The notes under the pieces: generated by a model
The model's database searches: none
What the model was told of the DNA's origin: nothing
The model's input: the letters and a program-made list of their open reading frames with translations, nothing else
Position numbers and translations under genes: made by a program
Shown here: positions 1 to 6,026 of the stretch, in pieces
Position numbering within the stretch: position 1 is the first letter of the stretch
Layout: every line of letters begins with the position of its first letter
Origin: Candidatus Zixiibacteriota bacterium
GTDB lineage: Bacteria; Zixibacteria; MSB-5A5; GN15; FEB-12
Length of the DNA: 6,049 nt
Direction of reading: 5' to 3'
NCBI GenBank assembly: GCA_003641345.1
Contig: QNAD01000138.1
Location: forward strand, 1 to 6,049

Positions 1-608
1 ACGCCGATAAAATCACCTGAAAGATTAAACATGCCACCACCAATTGAACCGGCTGTTACCATGCCGGCAAATTGAACAGTACCTTCCGGTCTCATGCCGG
101 CACAAAATCCAAGTATTGGGCTTGCTCTAACTCCATAAGAGTTACCCAAAGCAATAATTACTTGCCCACTGCATAAATACTGACGGGACAACTGAACAGG
201 AACACCAAACCGTTTATCGACTTTTAGAAGTGCCAAACCAGTTTGATAGTCAACTCCTATCTTTTCAGCCACTATTTTATATTCATCAAAATGAACAAGA
301 AAATGATCCATGTCAGCAACTGCTTTAGCTGTTGTAATTATATGCCCAAGCGTGTCATAAATAATACCTGAAAAAATATGACTACTGATCACCTCTTCGC
401 CAGAACCAAACATATTAGAATACGACACCGCTTTTGTTGCTTCGATAGTAACAATTGAATTGGACAGCTCATGGACAAGATCATTAAAACCTGTTTCTAT
501 GCCATTAAGTTCTAAGCTGTTTGTCGGATAGGATATTTGTGAAAAAAAGACCGCCATAAATAACCCAATGAGGATAACTCTGGCGGTCTTATTAAAATTC
601 TTTAGCAT
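1..608 (-). CDS. HtrA/DegP-like S1C-family pseudoprotease, exported, 3' end outside window
   Basis: The visible 202 codons encode a signal peptide or membrane anchor (basic KNFNKTAR, then hydrophobic residues 11-22), followed by a trypsin-like HtrA domain. Family landmarks are clear: GHIITTAKAV (88-97) aligns with the GYVVTNNHVV block of DegP, DYQTGLALLKVD (120-131) with the catalytic Asp block, GQVIIALGNSYG (148-159) with the conserved GNPFG block, and AGSIGGGMFNLSGDFIGV (from 186) with the PGNSGGPL block. The catalytic His, Asp and Ser positions are Lys95, Gly124 and Ile189, so peptidase activity is not expected. The reading frame has no stops, which argues against decay. A role as a peptide-binding sensor or scaffold in the envelope is an inference. 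Any PDZ domain would lie beyond the left edge. The start at 608 follows the anti-sigma stop by 1 nt and has a weak AGAGG 8 nt upstream. An in-frame ATG at 626 directly abuts a strong AAGGAGG, which is too close for normal use. Confidence 0.82.
   Translation of the reverse strand, partial: MLKNFNKTARVILIGLFMAVFFSQISYPTNSLELNGIETGFNDLVHELSNSIVTIEATKAVSYSNMFGSGEEVISSHIFSGIIYDTLGHIITTAKAVADMDHFLVHFDEYKIVAEKIGVDYQTGLALLKVDKRFGVPVQLSRQYLCSGQVIIALGNSYGVRASPILGFCAGMRPEGTVQFAGMVTAGSIGGGMFNLSGDFIG
542..590 (-). terminator. Terminator-like hairpin inside the start of the HtrA-like gene
   Basis: Read on the minus strand, AAGACCGCCA (590-581) and TGGCGGTCTT (556-547) form a perfect 10-bp GC-rich stem. 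A T-run of 7 in all (548-542) ends the structure. The 24-nt loop can fold a further small stem (ATCC with GGGT). This is the form of a Rho-independent terminator, yet it lies within codons 7-22 (the signal peptide) of the open reading frame. It may attenuate transcription between the sigma/anti-sigma pair and the HtrA-like gene. The long loop weakens it relative to a classic terminator, and translation of the region could prevent folding. Confidence 0.55.
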
Positions 609-609
609 T

Positions 610-1326
610 TTAGAAGCCTCTTGCATCCTCCTTGCCATTAGTATTATCGGGTGACACATAAACTTTGATGACAGGTCTGATTATGAAATAACTTTTTACA
701 AACGGTAAGGGGATTTCAACAATTTGATTATTGGACGTTCTAAACTCAAAAGGGCTGTTATAAAAATCAGAACTGGCAGAACTGGTTAAAACGTTGGAAA
801 TTTTGTTGATTCTCTCTGCTTGAGCCAATTGTCGATTAAATGACCAGTTTTTATCAACAGTGGCAACGTTGTTTTTAAGATTCGGATTGTTAGTCGGCAT
901 CACTGTCAAATAAGAATCATCACCGCCATCATTGTTTGTGTTCACAGCCAAAGGTTGTGAAGTCGGAGATGATGAATAATTATTATAAGTTACAGCCGAA
1001 ACAAAAAGAACCAAACAAACCGCAGCCACAGCCGGAACCACTTTTGACCAAGAGAACAAAGGTGCTCTCTTTGGCATATATGCTTTGGTTCTGGTCTCTT
1101 TAAACCGCTCCTGTGCAATCCGATTCATCAGCTTATTATTAAAATCAACCGATGTTTTCTTCGTTGACACTTTACGGCTGGCATCGAGTATCGAACGGTA
1201 CAACGTTTCCTCTCTTCGGCAATCGGCACAGTTGTCCAAATGGTCGGCAACCGCATCTATCCGATTAGGAGTCAACTCATCGTTACAATAAGCTGACAGG
1301 AAGGAGCGTACTTTTCGACAGCGCAT
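610..1326 (-). CDS. Anti-sigma factor with N-terminal zinc finger and one membrane segment
   Basis: This 238-aa protein starts with the zinc-binding anti-sigma (ZAS) pattern: Cys3, then His29-x3-Cys33-x2-Cys36 within HLDNCADCRRE. It has one hydrophobic membrane span at about 95-113 (PAVAAVCLVLFVSAV) and a roughly 125-residue polar C-terminal part, presumably periplasmic, that I do not recognise. Such proteins hold their ECF sigma at the inner membrane until the external part is cleaved or changed by a signal. Its start codon lies inside the sigma gene (44-nt overlap), and GGAGG (1337-1333) stands 6 nt upstream, so the pair is probably translationally coupled. It is directly followed by the HtrA-like gene. 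The partner role is well supported by order and motif; the inducing signal cannot be read from the sequence. Confidence 0.88.
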   Translation of the reverse strand: MRCRKVRSFLSAYCNDELTPNRIDAVADHLDNCADCRREETLYRSILDASRKVSTKKTSVDFNNKLMNRIAQERFKETRTKAYMPKRAPLFSWSKVVPAVAAVCLVLFVSAVTYNNYSSSPTSQPLAVNTNNDGGDDSYLTVMPTNNPNLKNNVATVDKNWSFNRQLAQAERINKISNVLTSSASSDFYNSPFEFRTSNNQIVEIPLPFVKSYFIIRPVIKVYVSPDNTNGKEDARGF

Positions 1327-1885
1327 TATATTCCTCCACCTTTGGTTTCAATTTATTCCGTAACATCAGCCTTGCTCGATTGACACGCGATTTCACAGTT
1401 CCCAGAGGTATATCTAAAATCTTAGCAACCTCTTCATAAGGCAATTCTTGTACATCGCGAAGCATAAAGGCAGTACGGTATTTTTCGGGTAATGATGACA
1501 CGGCATGATTAAGAATTTCGGGAAGACGTGTAGGCACTTTCATCTCCACTGCAAATTCGGCTTCATTCCCTTGCATCTCGTTTATATCATAATGTTTAAA
1601 TTTCTTCCTTTTTCTAAGCTCATTTCTGCCAAGATTCAAACCAATTGTATAAATCCAAGTTGACAGACAATGTTGGAAATTAAATGACTGCCGATGCTGA
1701 TAGACCCGAATAAATGTTTCCTGCACAATATCTTCAGCTTCTTCAGATGAACTAACCATCCGACCAATAACATTTAGTAGGCGGTCTTTATAACGGTCAA
1801 CCAATTCATTAAATGCAACCATGTTGCCATTTTGAACTGCCTTCATTAACCGAAAATCTATATCTTTTTCTGATTCTTTCGCCAT
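1283..1885 (-). CDS. RpoE-like ECF RNA polymerase sigma factor
   Basis: This 200-aa sigma-70 family protein has only regions 2 and 4, as in the ECF group. Region 2 spans about residues 23-92 and includes AEDIVQETFIRVYQ (core binding and -10 melting) and STWIYTIGLNLGRNELRKRKK. Region 4 spans about 122-178, with LPEKYRTAFMLRDVQELPYEEVA and the helix-turn-helix LGTVKSRVNRAR. The start at 1885 (MAKESEKD) is preferred over the upstream ATG at 1960: it has AAAGG (1897-1893) 7 nt upstream, gives the usual ECF length, and the extra 25 residues match nothing in the family and would place the start upstream of the likely promoter. The gene heads the operon with its anti-sigma factor. A GGAACTT promoter element just upstream suggests that it transcribes itself. 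Confidence 0.9.
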   Translation of the reverse strand: MAKESEKDIDFRLMKAVQNGNMVAFNELVDRYKDRLLNVIGRMVSSSEEAEDIVQETFIRVYQHRQSFNFQHCLSTWIYTIGLNLGRNELRKRKKFKHYDINEMQGNEAEFAVEMKVPTRLPEILNHAVSSLPEKYRTAFMLRDVQELPYEEVAKILDIPLGTVKSRVNRARLMLRNKLKPKVEEYNALSKSTLLPVSLL

Positions 1886-1913
1886 ATTTGTGCCTTTCAG
1901 TGTTCTTGTAATA

Positions 1914-1941
1914 TAATACCCATTTACATTTAATAAGTTCC
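1914..1941 (-). promoter_or_regulatory. Probable ECF (sigma-E type) autoregulatory promoter
   Basis: On the minus strand, GGAACTT (1941-1935) matches the -35 element of RpoE-type promoters exactly. After 15 nt comes GTATTA (1919-1914), a partial match to the GTCTAA -10 element. Initiation would fall near 1908, giving a leader of about 20 nt that contains the AAAGG ribosome site of the sigma gene. Position and orientation fit the usual autoregulation of ECF sigma genes. The -10 match is imperfect; the overlapping TATTAT could instead serve a housekeeping sigma. Confidence 0.6.
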
Positions 1942-2015
1942 AAAAAACAACCATGTCCACTAAAATTTATGTTTATACAAACCAACCAGTTATGACTTTT
2001 GGGCCAACTATTCCC

Positions 2016-2044
2016 GGAACTTTAGGTTAAATTCTTATGTTAAA
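2016..2044 (+). promoter_or_regulatory. Candidate second ECF-type promoter, facing the pilin genes
   Basis: GGAACTT (2016-2022) is followed after 16 nt by GTTAAA (2039-2044), a partial match to the RpoE-type GTCTAA. It repeats the exact -35 heptamer found in front of the sigma gene, 75 bp away and in the opposite orientation. A transcript from about 2050 would have a leader of roughly 250 nt before the first pilin gene. Two identical heptamers in one intergenic region make shared control by the neighbouring sigma plausible, but the -10 part is weak. Confidence 0.4.
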
Positions 2045-2256
2045 TACAGATTCAAGAAGTTTTTCTTCCGAAAAAATTATATGTCTATAAACAAAAAACA
2101 AATAATTGTTGTTGGAGATTTCTATCAATGTATGTAGTGACAATCCCATACTCTTAATTTAAGATAAACTTTATGTACAATAAACACATATATCATAATT
2201 ACCACCAAGTCAATGTGTTACGGAGCAATACAACAAAATATAGTTAATAACTTTAA

Positions 2257-2272
2257 TGGCACAAGCTTTGCA
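2257..2272 (+). promoter_or_regulatory. Sigma-54 (RpoN) promoter for the minor-pilin cluster
   Basis: TGGCAC (2257-2262) and TTGCA (2268-2272) carry the invariant GG and GC dinucleotides with exactly 10 nt between them, as required at -24/-12. The only difference from the extended consensus is A for G after TGGCAC. Predicted initiation is near 2283, leaving a 16-nt leader that contains the AAAGGAG ribosome site (2285-2291) and the first pilin ATG at 2299. Sigma-54 control, through PilS/PilR-type regulators, is known for type IV pilin genes in Pseudomonas and related bacteria. No regulator gene is visible in this window. Confidence 0.8.
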
Positions 2273-2298
2273 ATTGATTTTGCCAAAGGAGAATAATT

Positions 2299-2748
2299 AT
2301 GAAATTTAGACATTTAAGAAATGAAAAGGGAATAAGCTTACTTGAGGCTATGGTTGCATTTATTATTTTCAGTTTTGGTTTGATAGGTTTAGCTCCCATG
2401 TTTTCTTTGTCAATAGAAAGCAATGTTATAGCAAGGGATAATTCTTTTGCTTCTAATTTAATCAAAGAAACAATTGAAGAATATCAGGGAGTAGGATCTT
2501 TACCCTCTTTACCATTTGAAGAAACAGAGGATATTTTATGGACAAAACCAACCCTGTCAGGTGAGAGTACATCTTCAGAGTCAGCAAGTAGAACAAATAT
2601 TTTTTCAAGAACCATTTCCTTAGAAGATAATTCCACCGACGCTTCAATCCCAAACGGTGTAGTTCAGATAAATGTTAATATTTCATGGCTAAATCTTTAT
2701 AACAAACAGAAAAATCTTAGTTCTACTTCTTATTTGATAGAAAGCTAA
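2299..2748 (+). CDS. PilV-like minor type IV prepilin
   Basis: This 149-aa protein has a short basic leader and the prepilin peptidase site KG|ISLLEA, with cleavage after Gly11, Ile at +1 and the conserved Glu16 at +5. A hydrophobic helix (12-35, ending FGLIGLAPM) follows. The LLEAMVAF...FGLIGLA pattern is typical of PilV-type minor pilins, which prime pilus assembly or sit at the pilus tip. The C-terminal part is polar and not diagnostic; its stretch INVNISWLN resembles the usual closing strand of PilV proteins. Residue +1 is Ile rather than the more common Phe. A strong AAAGGAG lies 7 nt before the ATG. It is the first gene after the sigma-54 promoter, and the next gene starts 13 nt downstream. 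Confidence 0.82.
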   Translation: MKFRHLRNEKGISLLEAMVAFIIFSFGLIGLAPMFSLSIESNVIARDNSFASNLIKETIEEYQGVGSLPSLPFEETEDILWTKPTLSGESTSSESASRTNIFSRTISLEDNSTDASIPNGVVQINVNISWLNLYNKQKNLSSTSYLIES

Positions 2749-2761
2749 GGGAGAAAATATC

Positions 2762-3328
2762 ATGAAAAAACTTATTAGAAATAGCGGTTTTACTATTATA
2801 GAACTTTTGCTCTCTCTCTTAATTACCGGAATCATCAGTACCGCCGGACTGCAATTATATATCAGATTACACAATCAAACCTTTGCTCAGGAAAATATAT
2901 CCGACATGCAACAAAATTGTCGAGCTACATTATATGAAATTGAAAATAATCTGAGAATGGCAGGCTTTAAAGTAGGTAATCATGATGCTTATGACATTAA
3001 TGGAGATACTTTATACATATTCAGCCAAATCAATAATCCGATCGACACAATTATTTATTACCTCCAAACGAGCACTGAATCTGGAAATTTAGAATTACCA
3101 TCAAATATCCAAGCAAAATATTTAATGAAAAAAACCAACAGCGATAATCCGATAATTTATTCTTCTTTCATCAGAGATATTACTTACAGTGTAATCAACT
3201 CTAATACTATTGGTATAGATTTGGAAATCCGCACCGAGTTCCCCGATAAAGATTATAATGAAAATGAAGGATACCGCATTTATGCTGCAAGTGAAAGCGT
3301 TACCTTAAGAAATTTAGCTTTTCAGTAG
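2762..3328 (+). CDS. PilW-like minor type IV prepilin
   Basis: This 188-aa protein has a classic class III signal, NSG|FTIIELLLSLLI: cleavage after Gly9, Phe at +1, Glu14 at +5, then a hydrophobic helix to about residue 32. It is followed by QQNCRATLYEIENNLRMAGF, which matches the conserved 'L..nlRmAGf' segment of PilW-type proteins. Its role would be in the minor-pilin complex that initiates pilus (or pseudopilus) assembly in the inner membrane. GGGAG (2749-2753) stands 8 nt before the start. The stop codon overlaps the ribosome site of the following PilX-like gene, with 12 nt between the genes, so the genes are very likely co-transcribed and co-translated. Confidence 0.85.
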   Translation: MKKLIRNSGFTIIELLLSLLITGIISTAGLQLYIRLHNQTFAQENISDMQQNCRATLYEIENNLRMAGFKVGNHDAYDINGDTLYIFSQINNPIDTIIYYLQTSTESGNLELPSNIQAKYLMKKTNSDNPIIYSSFIRDITYSVINSNTIGIDLEIRTEFPDKDYNENEGYRIYAASESVTLRNLAFQ

Positions 3329-3340
3329 GAGGATATAACT

Positions 3341-4501
3341 ATGAAACATATATTAAAAAATGAATCAGGAGCGGCGTTAATTATTACATTAAGTTTATTA
3401 ATGATACTTTCATTAATTGGTATAACATCTATTGAAACAGCTCATACTGATGTGGAACTGTCATTTAACCAACAACAAGCCGAAAAAGCATTTTTTATTG
3501 CTGAAGCAGGTTCAAATCGGGCTTATGTAAAACTAAACAACAACAATGATTGGGATACTGGTTTTGTAAATATACAAATAAATGATGGTACCTATGACGT
3601 TGCGGTTAGAAACTTTCTTGATGATCCTTCTCTTGATGATACAGTTATAATAACTTCATCGGGTACATTTCGGGAAGCGTTATCAATAATTGAGTTAACT
3701 GCTGTCCCCGAATATAGTAGCCAGTTTAAATTTGGAATGTTCGGGAAAGATAGTATTCATATAAAAAATGGTATGTATGTCGATTCCTACAATTCTGACT
3801 CCGGCTCATATGCGGCAACCGCCGACACCCTTCACGGAGACGTTGGCTCCAACGGCTTTATAGATATAAAAAATGGTGCGAGTATTGGTGGAAACGTAGT
3901 TACTTCCTTAGTTGGAGGTGCAAGTGTCAATCCGGGGGCAACTGTAACAGGAGAAATCGTAGATGATATCCCTGAACAGATTCCACCAGACATCCCCCAG
4001 AGTGAATTTGACTGGGCTGAGGCAAATAATGATGCAGGAACCGGTTTCTCCGGATCTTCTTACACCTATAACCCTTCAACAAATTCTCTAATAGCCAAGG
4101 GAAATTTGGAGCTAAGCGAGGGAGTATATTTCTTCTCAAGCATTATACTAAAAAATAGTGCCAGCCTGACAGTCACTCCGGGTGATGAGGTTACAATTTA
4201 TGTAACTGGAGATATTGAATTGAAAAATTCTGCTGAAGTCAATCCCGGCGGCACCCCTTCCGATCTGATGATATATTCTCAGGGTGATTTCGTTTTAAAG
4301 AATAGCGGAGATTTCTATGGAACATTTTATAATCCAAACGGAGTTGCTGATTTAAGAAATTCAGGAAGTTTCTACGGTGCCGTTGTGGCTGGCTATACAA
4401 TTGCACACAATAGCTCCAATTTTCACTATGACAGAAACCTGGGAACTCTCGATGGAGATCCAACTGGTAAAATGGCAATAGTTGGTTGGCGGGAATTATA
4501 A
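3341..4501 (+). CDS. PilX-like protein with long repeat-rich C-terminal domain (copy A)
   Basis: This 386-aa protein begins NESG|AALIITLSLLMILSLIG, a PilX-type prepilin signal. It is cleaved after Gly10, has Ile rather than Glu at +5, and carries a membrane helix at 11-32. The segment ELSFNQQQAEKAFFIAEAG (39-57) is the usual PilX N-terminal motif. Residues about 130-386 form an unusual large domain in which a short unit recurs: IKNG (141), IKNG (176), LKNS (270), LKNS (294), LKNS (319), LRNS (338) and AHNS (355). It ends in MAIVGWREL. The regular Asn suggests a beta-helix with a stacked asparagine ladder, which is inference. It is much longer than ordinary PilX (under 200 aa), so a surface-exposed adhesive or tip function is possible. 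AGGAGG (3327-3332) lies 8 nt upstream and overlaps the PilW stop codon. A diverged tandem copy follows. Confidence 0.8.
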   Translation: MKHILKNESGAALIITLSLLMILSLIGITSIETAHTDVELSFNQQQAEKAFFIAEAGSNRAYVKLNNNNDWDTGFVNIQINDGTYDVAVRNFLDDPSLDDTVIITSSGTFREALSIIELTAVPEYSSQFKFGMFGKDSIHIKNGMYVDSYNSDSGSYAATADTLHGDVGSNGFIDIKNGASIGGNVVTSLVGGASVNPGATVTGEIVDDIPEQIPPDIPQSEFDWAEANNDAGTGFSGSSYTYNPSTNSLIAKGNLELSEGVYFFSSIILKNSASLTVTPGDEVTIYVTGDIELKNSAEVNPGGTPSDLMIYSQGDFVLKNSGDFYGTFYNPNGVADLRNSGSFYGAVVAGYTIAHNSSNFHYDRNLGTLDGDPTGKMAIVGWREL

Positions 4502-4528
4502 CTTTTAATATTTAATAATTAAAAGTTA
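4499..4528 (+). other. AT-rich hairpin at the end of PilX copy A
   Basis: An 11-bp perfect inverted repeat (4499-4509 with 4518-4528, arms TAACTTTTAAT and ATTAAAAGTTA, 8-nt loop) includes the stop codon of copy A. It has no GC core and no following T-run, so it is not a good terminator. It may act as an mRNA stability or partial read-through element between the two PilX-like genes, or be chance in AT-rich DNA. Confidence 0.4.
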
Positions 4529-4602
4529 CGACAATAGCCTTACATGCTTTAATAAAAACAAACTTTGTGTATTACATAGCCCTTCAATAGGAGACCATGA
4601 TT

Positions 4603-5762
4603 ATGAAAAATATTTTCAATAATGAATCAGGAGCGGCGTTAATTATTACATTAAGCTTACTGATGGTGCTTTCATTAATAGGTTTGATGTCTGTCAAATC
4701 ATCTCATACAGATGTAGAATTGTCATTTAATAAGCAACAAAATGAAAAATCATTTTATAATGCAGAAGCAGGGGCAAACAGAGCACTTGTAGATTTATGC
4801 AATAATAATGATTGGGATTCTGGCTATGTTAGTATAGCATTAAATGATGGTACATATGATGTAGTGGTTAGAAACGTTTTTGATAATCCTGCTCTTGATG
4901 ATACAGTAATTATAACCTCAATCGGTTCACATGAAGACGCGTTGTCAATAATTGAGATGACAACAGTCCCTGAATATCACTACCCTTTCAAATATGGTAT
5001 GTTTGCAAAAGATGAGCTTCATATATATAATAGTATGTTATTGATTCATATATTTCAGATTCAGGGTCATATGCAGATACTCAAGAAGACCTTTATGCAG
5101 ATATTGGCTCAAATGATACTGTTTTTATAGAAAATAATGCATGGGTTGGCGGAAGTGTATCGTCTGCACTTGAAGACGGTGTTGTAATTGTTGACTCAAG
5201 TAATGTTAAGGGTGAATTAGCTGACAACGTAGGTGAGAATTTTGTCCCGGATATCCCTCAATCAGAATATGATTCAGTTGCTATCCTGAATGATAACATG
5301 ACGGGTATTTCAGGAACTTATACTTATAACACTACTACTGACAATTTTAGTACTTCAAGCGATGTTACATTAAGTAGCGGCACATATTACTTCTCAGATT
5401 TTATTTTAAAAAATTCAGCAAGTCTGACCTTAGAGCCGGGTGCTGAAGTAACTATTTATGTAACAGGAAAATTTGAAATTAAAAATTCAGGTGATATTAA
5501 TAGCACTGAAAATCCAAGTGATATGATTTTCTACTATCAGGGTACAGATTTTGATCTGAAAAATTCAGGAGCATTAACAGCGGCAATTTATGCTCCTAAT
5601 GCCAGTGCGGTTTTACATAACTCAGGTGATTTTTATGGTTCGATACTTGCCAATACGATTGATGCTCACAATAGCGCAGCATTTCATTATGACCAAAGCC
5701 TCAGCAAGATTATTGATGGTGTAACCGGAAGAATGCTTGTAGTTGGTTGGCAGGAATTATAA
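4603..5762 (+). pseudogene. PilX-like protein, tandem copy B, split by a single frameshift
   Basis: This is a paralogue of the preceding gene: N-terminus NESG|AALIITLSLLMVLSLIG, ELSFNKQQNEKSFYNAEAG, then the same long C-terminal domain with IKNSG, LKNSG, LHNSG and AHNSA units, and the end MLVVGWQEL. The first frame matches copy A through LHIYNSM (ATG at 5035-5037). From ATTGATTCATAT (5040) homology continues in another frame as IDSYISDSGSY, against VDSYNSDSGSY in copy A. One base is missing around 5038-5039. The first frame runs on to a TAG at 5128 and the second is open from 5034 to 5762. The region is 1160 nt against 1161 for copy A, so restoring one base gives 386 aa. There is no other stop, so the break is recent, programmed, or a sequencing error. 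ATG 4603 is preferred over 4597 because AGGAGA (4589-4594) is 8 nt from it and only 2 nt from the other. Confidence 0.85.
4621..4655 (+). repeat. 35-nt exact repeat shared by the two PilX-like genes
   Basis: This stretch is identical to 3359-3393 in copy A. It encodes the prepilin cleavage site and the start of the membrane helix (NESGAALIITL). The flanking DNA of the two genes is clearly diverged, so this block is either under strong constraint or has been kept uniform by recombination. It is the longest exact match I noticed between the copies. Confidence 0.75.
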
Positions 5763-5783
5763 TTTTTCATTCTATTTTTTATC

Positions 5784-5816
5784 AAGGGTTTAGTAATATT
5801 TGCTAAACCCTTTTTT
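5784..5816 (+). terminator. Intrinsic terminator of the minor-pilin cluster
   Basis: AAGGGTTTAG (5784-5793) pairs perfectly with CTAAACCCTT (5803-5812) around a 9-nt loop, and a run of six T (5811-5816) follows the stem. It lies 21 nt after the stop codon of PilX copy B, and closes the transcription unit begun at the sigma-54 promoter. Confidence 0.9.
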
Positions 5817-5907
5817 ATTGGATTTTATAAAAAAACAGTCAAGTTACCATATTACATAATATTAGGTCACTAAATAATCAAGTTTTCTTGAATTCACGGA
5901 ACAAAAA

Positions 5908-5936
5908 TTGACAAAAGGTTTATAAATATATATGAT
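5908..5936 (+). promoter_or_regulatory. Consensus-like sigma-70 promoter
   Basis: TTGACA (5908-5913), a 17-nt spacer and TATGAT (5931-5936) match the housekeeping consensus at 11 of 12 positions with ideal spacing. Initiation would fall near 5943. The leader to the next ATG at 6027 would be about 84 nt and contains a short AT-rich hairpin (5978-5984 with 5994-6000). The gene it drives lies mostly outside the window. Confidence 0.75.
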
Positions 5937-6026
5937 ACCTGCCGATAATTGAATTGATTGACAATAGTTACATATTTCTTATTTATTAGATAAAAATAAG
6001 ATATAACATTATAGTTAAGAGAATTT

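Larger units (their letters stand above)
1942..2298. other. Divergent intergenic region between sigma operon and pilin cluster
   Basis: This AT-rich stretch of 357 nt has no convincing gene. It holds a rightward GGAACTT element (2016-2022), a perfect 11-nt palindrome CTTAATTTAAG (2153-2163) and a sigma-54 promoter (2257-2272). The space between the two promoter elements is where an enhancer-binding activator of PilR type, or a bending protein, would be expected, but I could not identify a specific site. TATCAA at 2123-2128 starts like an IHF site and then departs from the consensus. Confidence 0.7.

Noticed and set aside
1085..1291. Plus-strand open frame across the anti-sigma gene
   Set aside because: It lies opposite a clear zinc-finger anti-sigma gene and shows no protein-like features.
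1886..1960. N-terminal extension of the sigma factor from the ATG at 1960
   Set aside because: The added residues do not resemble ECF sigma N-termini, the ATG lacks a ribosome site, and it would lie upstream of the likely promoter's start site.
1953..2030. Plus-strand 25-codon open frame (MSTKIYVYTNQPVMTFGP...) in the divergent region
   Set aside because: It has no ribosome site, is very short, and overlaps the promoter elements. Nothing in it is recognisable.
4239..4478. Minus-strand open frames opposite the PilX-like genes (also 3927-4139, 2462-2653, 2689-2874, 2253-2465)
   Set aside because: They are antisense shadows of well-supported pilin genes, with no ribosome sites or recognisable motifs.
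5035..5050. Programmed -1 frameshifting in PilX copy B
   Set aside because: There is no X XXY YYZ slippery heptamer or evident downstream pseudoknot. A base deletion or sequence error is simpler, so it is kept only as an option under the frameshift finding.
5898..5925. GGAAC (5898-5902) as a third ECF-type -35 near the right edge
   Set aside because: It lacks the final TT of the heptamer and no GT-type -10 is correctly placed. The overlapping sigma-70 promoter explains the region better.
5958..5990. Second TTGACA (5958-5963) as another promoter
   Set aside because: No reasonable -10 hexamer lies 16-18 nt downstream.
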